64,000 nt of DNA from Rubrivivax gelatinosus (GCF_016583785.1 NZ_NRRU01000004.1:1-64000); one strand, 5' to 3'. Shown: positions 7,528-16,738, counted from the first letter of the stretch. Numbers and translations are program-made. The notes: a model not told the origin generated them from the sequence alone.

Positions 7528-8461
7528 TCCCGCGATCGACGCCGTCCTCGTACAGTGGGGCGACCGGCTGTTCTATCCCGGCAACCGCATCGTGCGCGAC
7601 TCGACGCCGAGGCTCAAGCAGCGGCCGGAGTCACTGGCCAAGCGCTCCGACGCCATTCGCGCGCGCATCGATGCGACGTTCGTGCGCCGGGCGCCGCAGG
7701 TCATGGTCAAGGTGACAGGGGGCGGCAGCGGCATGAAGGCGATCGCCGCGCACTTTCGCTACATCAGCAAGGGCGGCCGGCTCGTCATCGAGGATCAGGA
7801 CGGCACCGAGCTCAAGGGTAGTGGCGCGGTCGCCGAGATCGCCGAGGAGTGGCGCGTCAGCGGCTCGCGGATCGAGGACGTCGGCCCCCGGCGCGAGGCG
7901 TTCAACATCATGCTGTCTATGCCGCGCGGCAAGGCCGAGCCGCACCTGGTGCTGCGCGCCGCGCGCGACTTCGCGAAGAAGGAACTGGCCGGGCACAAGT
8001 ACGTGATGGTGCTGCACGACCACCAGGCGAACCCGCACGTGCACTTGAGCGTCCGCGCGGAAGGGATCGACGGCCGACGGCTGAACCCGCGCAAGGCCGA
8101 CCTGCACCGCTGGCGGGAGACCTTCGCCGAACAGCTCAGGCAGTGGGGCGTGGAGGCCGAAGCAACGCGGCAAGGCACACGAGGCGTGAGCCGCCGCTAC
8201 GACGCGCTGTGGCAGCAGAAGGCGAGGGCGGAAGGGCGTCTGACGCGCGAGACGCGTGGGCCGAAATCGGGCGATTCCGCGCAACGCACGCTGCGCGAAA
8301 GCCACGAGGCCTGGTCCACGGTGGCGGCCGCGCTCCGGAGGTCAGCAGATCCCGGCGACCAGCGGCTTGCAAGGGGAGTGCAGGCGCATCTGGAGTCGCT
8401 CGCGCGTCAGGGCGCTCAGCGGCAGACGCCCCCGCGCGGGATGTCTCGTGAGGGCCGCTGA
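7517..8461 (+). CDS. Relaxase, MOBP-type mobilization nuclease
   Basis: A 314-residue relaxase that would nick oriT and pilot the T-strand. Motif III is clear: HDHQANPHVHLSV, giving His167, Asp168, His169 and the metal-binding His174/His176. The segment AAHFRYISKGG near residue 77-87 is the conserved relaxase strand with Tyr82; the catalytic Tyr could be here or nearer the N-terminus. It is short for a self-transmissible relaxase (no C-terminal primase or helicase). The ATG at 7517 has AAGGAG seven bases upstream. Confidence 0.85.
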   Translation: MARDPAIDAVLVQWGDRLFYPGNRIVRDSTPRLKQRPESLAKRSDAIRARIDATFVRRAPQVMVKVTGGGSGMKAIAAHFRYISKGGRLVIEDQDGTELKGSGAVAEIAEEWRVSGSRIEDVGPRREAFNIMLSMPRGKAEPHLVLRAARDFAKKELAGHKYVMVLHDHQANPHVHLSVRAEGIDGRRLNPRKADLHRWRETFAEQLRQWGVEAEATRQGTRGVSRRYDALWQQKARAEGRLTRETRGPKSGDSAQRTLRESHEAWSTVAAALRRSADPGDQRLARGVQAHLESLARQGAQRQTPPRGMSREGR

Positions 8462-8782
8462 TTGCTCGGGCCGTGCGCCTTCGTAGGACAGAACGCTTTG
8501 TCGGCCCGACACGGGACTCCGGATCCCGACTCTTCTGAAAGCGCGGCGTTCTGATGCATGTGCGCCACTTTGCTCGGGAGGCTGCGCCAGCGCGGCGTTG
8601 CTTGCCTAGGAGACATCGGCGGAGGAGTCGATGGCGCTGGCGGCGAAGAACCTCCCACGAGCCGACCGAGCGGTCACGGCGTCGCGGAAGCACACGGCTT
8701 TGGCGCGCTCAGTCATCCAGTAGCCCCGGACGATGTGCGGAACGTACGCAAGCTCTATCTGGACGGGGCTCGCGGGCCTACT
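8462..8782. other. Gene-poor gap after relaxase
   Basis: About 320 bases between the relaxase stop and the anti-sigma gene stop (convergent). Open frames exist on both strands but are Arg/Ser/Pro-rich and look like frame shadows. The phrase gcgcggcgtt occurs twice, about 50 bases apart. No terminator with a T-run was seen. Confidence 0.4.
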
Positions 8783-9355
8783 TCAACGCGGATGAATCTC
8801 CAGGCGTACCACCCCGTCGTGCGGGATCGTCTTGACACCGAACGGCCGCAGTCGTGCGGCGACGGTGACTCGTGCGCTCGCCGGAACCGTCGCCGCGATC
8901 TCGCGCGCGCCGCCTTCAAGTTCATGCTCGGAGACCTCGGCCCCCGCTTCACGCAGCAGCGCGAGGAGGCTCGCAGTCGTCCCGGCGACGTCATTCACCT
9001 GAAGCTGCATGGCCGGTTCGGCGCCGCGCAGCTGCTCGCCGTCGAGTTCGCGCGATGGCGGCTCGTAGAGGACCAGAACGCCTAGCACGACGACCGCGGC
9101 GGCTGCAAGCGGCCCGCGCAGGATCCGCCCGAAGCGCCCACGCTTGCTGTCGAGCAGATGCTCGCGTTCCAGTCGAGCGAGCACCCGGCGCAGCGAGAAG
9201 TCGTCGCCTTCGTCGCCGGCGTTGTCAGCGTCGTACTGGCGGCGCACAGCGGCGGCCAGGTCGCTTGCCTCGGCAATCGTTTGCTCGGAAGTGTCGGGCC
9301 GTGGCCGTCCCCGCAACGCCTCGAGCCACGCGTCGTCGTCCGGGCCGGCGCTCAT
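8783..9355 (-). CDS. Putative membrane-anchored anti-sigma factor
   Basis: A 190-residue protein with an N-terminal acidic cytoplasmic part (about residues 1-80), one transmembrane segment (LAAAAVVVLGVLVLY, about residues 88-103) and a C-terminal periplasmic domain of about 85 residues. Its ATG overlaps the stop of the ECF sigma gene (ATGA at 9355-9352), the standard arrangement for a cognate anti-sigma factor. No zinc-binding HxxxCxxC motif is present, so the call rests on topology and context. Confidence 0.65.
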   Translation of the reverse strand: MSAGPDDDAWLEALRGRPRPDTSEQTIAEASDLAAAVRRQYDADNAGDEGDDFSLRRVLARLEREHLLDSKRGRFGRILRGPLAAAAVVVLGVLVLYEPPSRELDGEQLRGAEPAMQLQVNDVAGTTASLLALLREAGAEVSEHELEGGAREIAATVPASARVTVAARLRPFGVKTIPHDGVVRLEIHPR

Positions 9356-9963
9356 GGTGCATCCAGCGCGTAGCAGTGGCCAATGAAACTCCACAGCCGC
9401 TTGCGACACTGCGACAGGTACTCTCGGGCGGCGCCCGGTGCGCTTGCGCGGTATTGCGCGAGCTCGTTGACTCCCCAGCCGTCGAGCACAATGCGCTCCA
9501 GCACGTGCGCCGCTTCTGCGAAGCGCGCTGCGAACGACGCCAGACCTCGGGCGACGCAGTCGGCGTCGGCGGGATCACCCGAAGCCGATCGGGCCTGTTC
9601 CAGCGGGTGGCCCGACGCCGTTTCGTCGCCGGCGTCGAGCGAGACGGTGGCGCGATCACCTCGCTCGGATCGCAGGCTGCCGACAAGCGTGTTGCGGGCG
9701 ACGGCCCACAACCAGGCCTCCAGCGACCCCTCTCCGCTCCAGTCGTCGATGCCGCGCAGCACCTTCACGAAGGTCTCCTGCAGCAAGTCCTCGGCCTGTG
9801 CCGGGCCGGCGCCGTGGCGGCGGAAGTAGCCCTTGAACTTGCGACCGTAGCGTCGGTAAAGGTCGCCGACCGCGCAGCGGCGCGCTGCCCCGCCCGCCCG
9901 GATCTGCGCGACGAGCGCCGAGGCGGGCGGAGGATCCGGGCGAACGGGCGGCCGCATTTCCAT
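9352..9963 (-). CDS. ECF-family RNA polymerase sigma factor
   Basis: A 203-residue sigma-70 family protein of extracytoplasmic-function type. Region 2 is visible at residues 34-95: DLYRRYGRKFKGYFRR, then AEDLLQETFVKVLRGIDDW and LEAWLWAVARNTLVGSLR. Region 4 at about 145-195 is divergent (AAHVLERIVLDGWGVNELAQY, then AREYLSQCRKRLW). It is followed by a membrane anti-sigma gene and preceded by two secreted-protein genes on the same strand. The TPR-CHAT gene opposite may be a target. Confidence 0.85.
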   Translation of the reverse strand: MEMRPPVRPDPPPASALVAQIRAGGAARRCAVGDLYRRYGRKFKGYFRRHGAGPAQAEDLLQETFVKVLRGIDDWSGEGSLEAWLWAVARNTLVGSLRSERGDRATVSLDAGDETASGHPLEQARSASGDPADADCVARGLASFAARFAEAAHVLERIVLDGWGVNELAQYRASAPGAAREYLSQCRKRLWSFIGHCYALDAP

Positions 9964-10080
9964 CGGTGCAGAGTGCGGGGTTGTTGCGGGTGCTTAACGC
10001 GAACGCGTGCGGTGCCCGCGGCCGCCTATGCTCGCCCGCCCAGCGCGTCCTGCCTAGCGTGGAACGCCGGCCGCGAACCC

Positions 10081-10515
10081 CTAGTTTATGGCTCGCGGCA
10101 GCGCGCTCAGCGTCAAGTGGTATTCGCATACCACCCACCCACGACCGCTGAAGTGTCCATGCGGGCTGCGGGCGTGCGCTTGCAGCGTGAACGTGCGCGG
10201 CTGCGTGATGCCATATCCGGGAACGACTTCGACGAAGTCGCTCCAGTCGTAGCGGCATTCGTGTTCGCTGCCGTTTTCGCTGGTCTTGCCGCCGGCCAGC
10301 CCCTTCGGCCCGTCCTTGATGAACACGAAGCCCTCCGGCGCGGTGATGACCGTGGGCGCGCTGTCGCAGTCATGGCGCACGCCGTCGCCTCCGGTGGCAT
10401 CGGTCGTGCATTGGGCAGTCACCCTCTGCACCGCTTGTGCGGGCCCCTGGGCAGCGACGTGTGACGACGCGACGGCCAGCGCCGTGACGAGCGCGAATGA
10501 GAACGCCTTGTTCAT
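10081..10515 (-). CDS. Small secreted protein of unknown function
   Basis: A 144-residue protein with a clean signal peptide (MNKAFSFALVTALAVASSHVAA, cleavage after VAA). The mature part has four Cys (in TAQCTTD, RHDCDS, EHECRYD and VVCEYH), suggesting two disulphides, and ends in a beta-rich segment. I do not recognise the family. It lies between another small secreted-protein gene and the ECF sigma gene on the same strand, so it may be part of the signal that the sigma/anti-sigma pair monitors. Confidence 0.6.
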   Translation of the reverse strand: MNKAFSFALVTALAVASSHVAAQGPAQAVQRVTAQCTTDATGGDGVRHDCDSAPTVITAPEGFVFIKDGPKGLAGGKTSENGSEHECRYDWSDFVEVVPGYGITQPRTFTLQAHARSPHGHFSGRGWVVCEYHLTLSALPRAIN

Positions 10516-10569
10516 GTTGATTGCTCCTGTCAGACTGCGGACGCGCGATAGCGGATGGGCGGGCAGCGC

Positions 10570-10893
10570 TCAACGCGACAGTTCCGGAAGCGGAATCGTC
10601 ACGGTGACCCCGTAGCTCGTGTCCGACTGGCTGCCTCGCGTGCCGTCCGGAATGAAGTTGCCGCTGCCATCCTGGGACACGCCGCCGGTCACGGTCGTCG
10701 TTGCGGACGGACCGACCTTGACGCCACCGGAGGTCGTATAGAGATCGAGCGCGGTGCTCTGCCGAGCGGTTTCGGCGCCGACATCGCCCTGACGGCTTTC
10801 GGTGGTCGAAAGCTCGATTTCGGCTTGCGCGAGGCTCGCCGCACCGGACACGGCGAGCAACGACACGCAACGGATGAAGAAGTTGGGGTTCAT
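10570..10893 (-). CDS. Small secreted protein of unknown function
   Basis: A 107-residue protein with a signal peptide (CVSLLAVSGAASLAQA, cleavage after AQA). The mature part is Thr/Ser/Gly-rich and ends in a strand-like YGVTVTIPLPELSR, resembling small beta-barrel or surface-associated repeats. No family is recognised. It is the first gene of the minus-strand set leading to the ECF sigma gene, and its start is 169 bases from the divergent CHAT gene, so they share a promoter region. Confidence 0.55.
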   Translation of the reverse strand: MNPNFFIRCVSLLAVSGAASLAQAEIELSTTESRQGDVGAETARQSTALDLYTTSGGVKVGPSATTTVTGGVSQDGSGNFIPDGTRGSQSDTSYGVTVTIPLPELSR

Positions 10894-11001
10894 TTGCTAA
10901 TCTCCGATTGACTGCCCGCTCGGCGGGCGATCGATTTGCAGGTCTCGCCGCCTCCGGGATGGGTTCGGTCCGAGGCCTGCCCGGGTTACGACGCAGGCAG
11001 T

Positions 11002-11034
11002 GGCCGTTTGTCAGGACGGCCGATGTGTTTTTTT
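11002..11034 (+). terminator. Terminator/attenuator-like hairpin in CHAT leader
   Basis: GGCCGT (11002-11007) pairs with ACGGCC (11016-11021) around an eight-base loop, followed after six bases by seven T residues (11028-11034). The six-base gap weakens it as an intrinsic terminator. It lies 29 bases before the CHAT start, where it could attenuate or control translation. Confidence 0.3.
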
Positions 11035-11062
11035 GTCGGCGAGTCGCCGCGTGGGAGTCCAG

Positions 11063-14000
11063 ATGCGACGGTCATCCGCGTTCCGACGGTTTCGGCTTGC
11101 GGCGCTGGTCCTGTGTTGCGCCGTGGCGGGGGCGGCCGACAAAACCGAGGCGGGATTGCGCGCCGCCGAGGACGGTGCCGGGCAAGGGCTTCACGCCGAC
11201 GGCGCCACGCCCGCGGAGCCGCTGCTGCTGTTGGCCTCGTGGCTGGCTGCGCGCGATCGACACGCCGAGGCGGTTCCGTTCTGGCGGCGCGCCGTCATCT
11301 TGCTGGAGCCGGGGGGCGGGGTCGCATGGGCCGAGGCTTTGGGAGCCCTGGCCGAGAGCCTCGCATTCACCGGCGAGTACGACGAGGCCCGCGCGCTGGC
11401 CCAACGCAGCGTCGACCAATTGACGGCCGATGCGCCAGACAGTCCCGAGTTGGCACAGGCGCAGTACCGCCTGGGAGAGATCATGCAGGAACTCGGAGAC
11501 GGCAGCAGGGCGCAGTCGCTGTTCGATGCCGCTCTAGCGCTGCAGCAGCGCGTCCTCGGAGAGCACGCGCCCCAGTCTGGCGTGACGCTGACCGCGCGCG
11601 GCTGGTCGCGCCTGCAACAGGGTGACGTGCCGGGCGCGATGTCCGACTACCGCCGTGCGCACGCGCTGCTTGAAGCGGCGGGTGCGCTCTGGCGGGCCGA
11701 TCTGGCGCGTGTCGTCAACGACATCGGGGTCGTGCACGAGAACCTGGGCGACTATCGCGGTGCGGTGCCGTTCAGCGAGCAGGCGCTGGCACTTCGCGAA
11801 GAGGCTGTCGGTCCCGATTCCGCATCGGTGGCGCAGAGCCTGAACAACTTGGCGGGTCTGTATGAGGCGCTGGGAGAATACGATCGGGCCATCACGCTCT
11901 ACTCGCGGTCCCTAGCGATCAACGAGCGACTACGCGGGCCCGAGCATCCCGAGGTCGCCTCGGTCCTGCAGAACTTCGCGCTCGTCCATTACCGACGCGG
12001 CGACTATTCTGAAGCCCTGTCAATGGCCGAAAAAGCGCTGGCCATCGACGAGCGCGCCTTCGGCGCGCGACATCACCACGTGGCAATGGATCTTGGAACC
12101 GTCGCAGCCATTCACCGCGAACTCGGCGACTACGGCGCCGCGCTGCAGCGCGCCGAGCGGGCGTGGGAGCTGCTGCGCGAACACCACGGAGAGCGGCATC
12201 GGCGTGTCGCCATCGCGCTGAACAACGTCGCCAGTTTGCAGGTGCTGCTCGGACGGAACGAAGAGGCGCGCCGCGGCTACGAGCGATCGCTTGCGGTGAA
12301 GCGCGCCGTGCTCGGAACTGGTGACCCGTCGCTGGCCGTGACCCTCACCGGCATTGCCCACATCGACCTCGACGCTGGTGCGCTCGCCTCTGCCCAGACG
12401 GGCCTCGAGGAGGCGCTGCAGATTCGCCAGGAAGCGCTCGGCCCCGAGCATCCGGACGTTTCCGAAAGCCTCACGAACCTGGCCCGGCTGCACCTGCGAC
12501 AGCACACGCCTGAAAAGGCGCTTCCACTGCTGTTGAGAGCCGAGCGGATTGCGGTGGCTGCCGGTGCGGCGCCGCAGCAGTGGCGCGCGGAGGCCGGTTT
12601 GTTCGAAGCCTACGATGCCATCCGTGACCCGGAACTGGCGATCTTCTGGGGCAAGCAGGCCGTCAACGGGCTCCAGGAGGCACGTGGCCGTATCGGCGTT
12701 CTCCCCGCCGAACTGCGGCGCGGTTTTCTAAACAGCAAGCGCGGCACCTACGCCGCGCTCGCCGACCGGCTGGTCGCCGCGGGCCGCCTCGTCGAGGCCC
12801 AGGAAGTGCTCGGCATGCTGAAAGACGACGAACTGAACGACTTCACGGTTCGGGCGGCGAGCAGCCCGCATGGTGCGGCGCGGGCGAGTTACGTCGGACC
12901 GGCTGAAACGGCGGCCCGCCAGCGATGGCAGGCCATCGCCAGCCAGGTGGCAGCGCTCGGTCGCGACGCCGGAGACTTGAATCGCAAAACGCCGCTCGGG
13001 TTGACGCCGGAGGAACACGCCCAGCTTCGACGCATCGAGCAGGATCTGATCATCGCGAACCGGGAGTTCGACAGGTTCCTCGCGGATCTGTCCCGGGAGT
13101 TCGCTGCGGCCGGGCCCGCGCGCGCCGAGGACCTGGGCGCCCGTCAACTGCGTAATCTGGTCGTGCTGCAGGACGTCCTCTCAAAGCTCGGCCGCGACAC
13201 GGCGTTGCTGCACTATGTCGTTTCGGATCGACGCGTCGCGATCATTGTCACCACGGCCGACGTTCAGATCGCCCGCGAGTCCCTGGTGCCGGCCGCGGAA
13301 ATCAACCGGCAGGTGCAGCGCTTTCGCGAGTCGGTGGCGTCGCGTGGCGATGTGCTGCCGGTGGCCAGGCAGTTGTATCGCGTGCTGTTTGCGCCGGTGG
13401 AGGACGACCTTCGCCAGGCAGGCATCCGCATGTTGATGCTTTCGCTCGACGGCACGCTGCGCTACCTGCCGTTCGCCGCGCTGCATGACGGCGAACACTG
13501 GCTGGCCGAACGTTTCGCGCTGGCGCTCTACACCGAGGCGGCGCGGACACGGCTCGAGCGTGAACCGACGCGGGCCTGGACGGTGACCGGCCTGGGCGTC
13601 GCGCGTTCATTACCCGGTTTCGCACCACTGCCGACGGTGCGCGAGGAGTTGCGGGCCGTTCGCAGGGCGATTCCGCAGGGAGAGGTTTTCCTCGACGAAC
13701 AGTTCACGACCGAGCGCTTGCGGGAGGCGCTGGCACGCTCGCGCACGGTGCTGCACGTCGCCAGCCACTTCCAGTTCCGGCCGGGAACGTATGTCAACTC
13801 GTTCTTGCTTCTCGGCGACGGAACGCGTCTGTCACTGCAGAACATCCGGGAACAACGGCTGCGATTCTCGAATACGCAACTGCTGACACTGAGTGCCTGT
13901 GATACCGGGATGGGTGGGGGCCGTGACGAGACGGGGGCCGAGGTCGAGGGCTTCGGTGTGCTGGCCCAGCAGCAAGGAGCGGCATCGGTGCTCGCGACGC

Positions 14001-14221
14001 TCTGGCCGGTGGCCGACCTGAGCACCGCTCGCTTCATGGAACGGCTATACAAGGTCAGGACCGCGGACTCTCGGATGACGATGGCGCAGGCATTGCAGCG
14101 CACGCAGCTCGATTTTGCCGGATTCGGACGCGTGACCAGCGCCGACGATTCGCGCAGCGAGCGTCGTTGGGCACATCCCTTTTATTGGGCGCCATACGTG
14201 CTGATGGGTAGTTGGCGTTAG
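11063..14221 (+). CDS. Exported TPR-CHAT caspase-like protease
   Basis: A 1052-residue protein from ATG 11063 (GGGAG eight bases upstream), beginning with a signal peptide (basic RRFR then LAALVLCCAVAGAA). Residues about 50-560 are TPR repeats of the NB-ARC/kinesin-light-chain type (recurring NNLAGLYEALGEYDRAITLY-like units). Residues about 700-1050 are a CHAT domain with the catalytic dyad His902 (LHVASHF) and Cys946 (LSACDTGMG). CHAT proteases are separase/caspase relatives; TPR-CHAT proteins act in defence or signalling. Export to the periplasm is unusual and may link it to the divergent ECF/anti-sigma genes. Confidence 0.85.
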   Translation: MRRSSAFRRFRLAALVLCCAVAGAADKTEAGLRAAEDGAGQGLHADGATPAEPLLLLASWLAARDRHAEAVPFWRRAVILLEPGGGVAWAEALGALAESLAFTGEYDEARALAQRSVDQLTADAPDSPELAQAQYRLGEIMQELGDGSRAQSLFDAALALQQRVLGEHAPQSGVTLTARGWSRLQQGDVPGAMSDYRRAHALLEAAGALWRADLARVVNDIGVVHENLGDYRGAVPFSEQALALREEAVGPDSASVAQSLNNLAGLYEALGEYDRAITLYSRSLAINERLRGPEHPEVASVLQNFALVHYRRGDYSEALSMAEKALAIDERAFGARHHHVAMDLGTVAAIHRELGDYGAALQRAERAWELLREHHGERHRRVAIALNNVASLQVLLGRNEEARRGYERSLAVKRAVLGTGDPSLAVTLTGIAHIDLDAGALASAQTGLEEALQIRQEALGPEHPDVSESLTNLARLHLRQHTPEKALPLLLRAERIAVAAGAAPQQWRAEAGLFEAYDAIRDPELAIFWGKQAVNGLQEARGRIGVLPAELRRGFLNSKRGTYAALADRLVAAGRLVEAQEVLGMLKDDELNDFTVRAASSPHGAARASYVGPAETAARQRWQAIASQVAALGRDAGDLNRKTPLGLTPEEHAQLRRIEQDLIIANREFDRFLADLSREFAAAGPARAEDLGARQLRNLVVLQDVLSKLGRDTALLHYVVSDRRVAIIVTTADVQIARESLVPAAEINRQVQRFRESVASRGDVLPVARQLYRVLFAPVEDDLRQAGIRMLMLSLDGTLRYLPFAALHDGEHWLAERFALALYTEAARTRLEREPTRAWTVTGLGVARSLPGFAPLPTVREELRAVRRAIPQGEVFLDEQFTTERLREALARSRTVLHVASHFQFRPGTYVNSFLLLGDGTRLSLQNIREQRLRFSNTQLLTLSACDTGMGGGRDETGAEVEGFGVLAQQQGAASVLATLWPVADLSTARFMERLYKVRTADSRMTMAQALQRTQLDFAGFGRVTSADDSRSERRWAHPFYWAPYVLMGSWR

Positions 14222-14362
14222 CCGTTCCGGCGGCTGTCTTCAGCGTGGATCCGCGACATTGCCGCCGACCGCCTACGCCAAGTTATTGATATGTCAGAAG
14301 ATTGGTCGCGATTTCTTTCGTCGTGCAGTTGCCGTCGGCGATGCGGCCGGTGTTAGGACGCC

Positions 14363-14593
14363 GTGAAGAACATCGAAGCCCTGATCGAAGACGGCGGCGA
14401 CATCACGTTGGGCCGGCTCAGTGTGATCGACTGCGCTGCGACGGCGTCCACCGGGCACAACGTCGCAGCGATGCTCGTGCGCCGCGATGGCGAGACCCTC
14501 ACGGCCCTGCTCAAGCGCCTCGACCGGGCCATCGGCCACTTCTACGACACCGACGAGCCCGTCGACGAGATCAATCCTCCCGCCGAACGCTGA
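14363..14593 (+). CDS. Small hypothetical protein
   Basis: A 76-residue protein starting at GTG 14363. It begins VKNIEALIEDGGDITLGRLS and contains AMLVRRDGETLTALLKRLD followed by a short acidic tail. Codon use and the balanced composition make it look real. No family or motif is recognised. It lies between the CHAT gene and an integrase fragment. Confidence 0.55.
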   Translation: MKNIEALIEDGGDITLGRLSVIDCAATASTGHNVAAMLVRRDGETLTALLKRLDRAIGHFYDTDEPVDEINPPAER

Positions 14594-14601
14594 ACTCGTC
14601 G

Positions 14602-14736
14602 TCAAGACGGCTGCGCTGGACGCTCACGGCGCACCCGCAGCGCCAAGATGTCCTTGACCTTGAACGGCGCCTTTTGCCCGACGATCTTGCCCTTGTTCCA
14701 CGGCTCGCGATGATCGACGGTGGCGTTGGCTTCCAT
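14602..14736 (-). pseudogene. Truncated integrase N-terminus
   Basis: A 44-residue frame from ATG 14736. It reads MEANATVDHREPWNKGK, then IVGQKAPFKVKDILALRVR, the characteristic start of a family of short tyrosine recombinases of mobile elements (remembered pattern: VDHREPWNKGKLVGQKAPLK). The frame ends soon after VRRERPAQPS, and no catalytic Arg-His-Tyr region follows, so it is a decayed remnant. It lies right at the edge of the respiratory island. Confidence 0.7.
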
Positions 14737-15215
14737 GATGGGCTCCCATCAAGTTGTGGGCCAGCGAAGATCCGCCTACGACCTCTGGATGTCGTTGCAC
14801 CTGCGCAAGAGCGTGAGGCCGACGGAGTCAGCGACGTGCCGCCCGGCGACTGGCCGCTTTCGGGTGCGCTTGGCTACAGGCGGTCCCGGCCACAACCCGT
14901 CATCCGTCTGATGGCCGGATAGCCGACGATCGGTTGATCTGGGTGAATCCCGGGTCAATCCAGCTGCGGCGCCCGGAACACTGGAAAGTCGCTGTGTAGC
15001 ACCGTGCAGTAACGTTCCAGCAGGGCTGGCCACCATCGACGCGTGGTCATCGCCCGGTCTAACAAAGGCTCGCACGTCGTGGGTGTCCGTGGGCTCCCAG
15101 CGAATCGCACCGCCGGGCGGGCAGCGCTATGGGGTACTGCGGATTCTTCGACAATCGGCGCCGCAACGAGATGCAGTTCAGCGTGGGCGGGCGGGCTTCA
15201 CCGGAAACCGCTTGC
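14737..15215. other. Gene-poor junction before the hemerythrin genes
   Basis: About 480 bases with no convincing gene on either strand. It follows an integrase remnant and precedes the respiratory island, so it is a likely scar of past recombination. No inverted-repeat transposon ends were recognised by eye. Confidence 0.45.
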
Positions 15216-16229
15216 TCACCGCACAGCCTCTGGCCGCTCTTGAGTCAGGGATTTGTCGAATTGTGGGAACAGCACCTCGTTCTCCAACCGAATGTGCGCC
15301 TGCAAGTCCTCGGCGAACTGCCTCGTCGCAGTGCATAGCTGATCCCAGGTGCGGCACGCATTGCCGGGCGGCGCAGCTTGATGAGTCAAGGCCATCAACT
15401 GCGTGAGCCTGCGAGCATGTTCCTCATGTTCGGACATCATGACGCAGATCGGGTGGATCACGAACGCACTGCCGCCCCGCGCCAGCATCGGAAAGAGGAT
15501 GGTCTCCTCCTTCTCCATGTGTTCAAGCAGTTCACTGTGCACCGACTTCAGTAGATCGGTCATCCCCCGCAGCGCGTCAGGGTGGTCCGCGTTCACGGTC
15601 TCCACCTTGGCCGCGAGCGAGATCAGCTCTGGAAGCTGCCGACGATGGACTTCGTGAAACCGCGTCAGGATGTGCTCGATCAGCGCTCCCGGCTCGACGC
15701 GCAACTGGGGCTCCTCGGCCGGCGCCGTCGTCGTGGGCTCCAATGTGGCAGGCGCTGTGTATCTGGCATCCACCCGGCTGATGTTCTGGTGATGGGCCTG
15801 CAGCATGTCGGTCAAGCTGGCGCTTGCTTGTGCGTCGTTGACCAGCGGTATCAAGGCCTGGATCTTGCGGGTTACCCAGGCTTGCCCTCGATTCAGAAAC
15901 TTCAAACGCTCGTCCAGATCGGCGATAGCCATCGCCTTGCCATGGAACGCACCCGTTGCGCTGGAGGGCGTGGCCCCCAATGACGTGATCGTGCGCATAA
16001 GCATGCCGCACCAGCGGACCTCGTCCTTGTGGATGTCGTCCACCAGTGCCGCGAGCGCGGGATCAGCGATCGACCGGCCCGTCTCCATCGCAACGCGGGC
16101 GCCGGCACGCTCGGCCTCCAACAGTTCGTTGAGCGCGTCGAGCAACGTTTTGCGTGCCGGGTCCATGGTGGCTGAAGCGGAGTCTGTCTCCGGCAAGGAG
16201 GCGGTTGACTGCGGTGGGGTCGAGTTCAT
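15216..16229 (-). CDS. DUF6306-hemerythrin (RIC/YtfE-like) fusion protein
   Basis: A 337-residue protein. The N-terminal half (about 25-150) is a helical DUF6306-like domain (LLEAERAGARVAMETGR, then KDEVRWCGMLMRTI). The C-terminal half (about 175-325) matches the di-iron RIC/YtfE/DnrN domain: TRFHEVHRRQLPELI, LLEHMEKEETILFPML, MSEHEEHARRLTQL and LQAHIRLENEVLFPQF supply the His/Glu ligands. RIC proteins help repair nitrosatively damaged Fe-S clusters or handle NO. It overlaps the next hemerythrin gene by ATGA; an ATG at 16253 is an alternative start. Confidence 0.8.
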   Translation of the reverse strand: MNSTPPQSTASLPETDSASATMDPARKTLLDALNELLEAERAGARVAMETGRSIADPALAALVDDIHKDEVRWCGMLMRTITSLGATPSSATGAFHGKAMAIADLDERLKFLNRGQAWVTRKIQALIPLVNDAQASASLTDMLQAHHQNISRVDARYTAPATLEPTTTAPAEEPQLRVEPGALIEHILTRFHEVHRRQLPELISLAAKVETVNADHPDALRGMTDLLKSVHSELLEHMEKEETILFPMLARGGSAFVIHPICVMMSEHEEHARRLTQLMALTHQAAPPGNACRTWDQLCTATRQFAEDLQAHIRLENEVLFPQFDKSLTQERPEAVR

Positions 16230-16738
16230 GAGGTCGTAGTCGCGGGCGACCATGGGTTGAATGTGGAGGAGGAGTCCGGCGATGCAGGCCTTGCGAAGAG
16301 GGGGAACAGCTCCTCGTCCTCTGCGCGGATGTGCAGTGCCAACTCATTGGCCAGGTCGTCGAGGGCTCGAATCAACTGCTGGAGCGTCAGGTCGGTGCCG
16401 TGCGCTTCGGTCAGCATGCCAAGCCGCGCGCGCAGGTCGTCCATGGCGTTCTCGTGTGCGACATGTTCGCGATGTAAGTCCTCGATCAGCAGCCCGATCA
16501 GGGTGTTGCCACCTTGCTCCATCATCGGAAACAGCCGCATCTCCTCCTTGAACATGTGCTGCTCCAGCGCGTTACCGATGGTGCGCAGTGAAGCGACGAC
16601 GCCGTCGTCGATACCGCGCGCCTCGACCATCGCGGCCATCGCTTGCAACTGAGGCAGTGCCTGGCGGTGGCCTTCGTGGAACCGCGTCTGGATGCGGTCG
16701 ATCAGGGCACTGACCTGCCGGGTAGTTTCAGGGGACAT
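16226..16738 (-). CDS. Hemerythrin-domain protein (RIC-like)
   Basis: A 170-residue single-domain protein with the hemerythrin/RIC ligand pattern: IQTRFHEGHRQALPQL, LEQHMFKEEMRLFPMM, DLHREHVAHENAMDDL and LALHIRAEDEELFPLF. It probably binds a di-iron centre and deals with NO or O2 in the cytoplasm. It is the first gene of a two-gene minus-strand operon starting from the intergenic region with an FNR/Dnr-type box, divergent from narK. The ATG at 16738 is chosen because similarity begins there. Confidence 0.8.
   Translation of the reverse strand: MSPETTRQVSALIDRIQTRFHEGHRQALPQLQAMAAMVEARGIDDGVVASLRTIGNALEQHMFKEEMRLFPMMEQGGNTLIGLLIEDLHREHVAHENAMDDLRARLGMLTEAHGTDLTLQQLIRALDDLANELALHIRAEDEELFPLFARPASPDSSSTFNPWSPATTTS

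Noticed and set aside
14934-14947. FNR-like TTGAT-N4-GTGAA
   Set aside because: Only one good half-site and no gene start suitably placed downstream.
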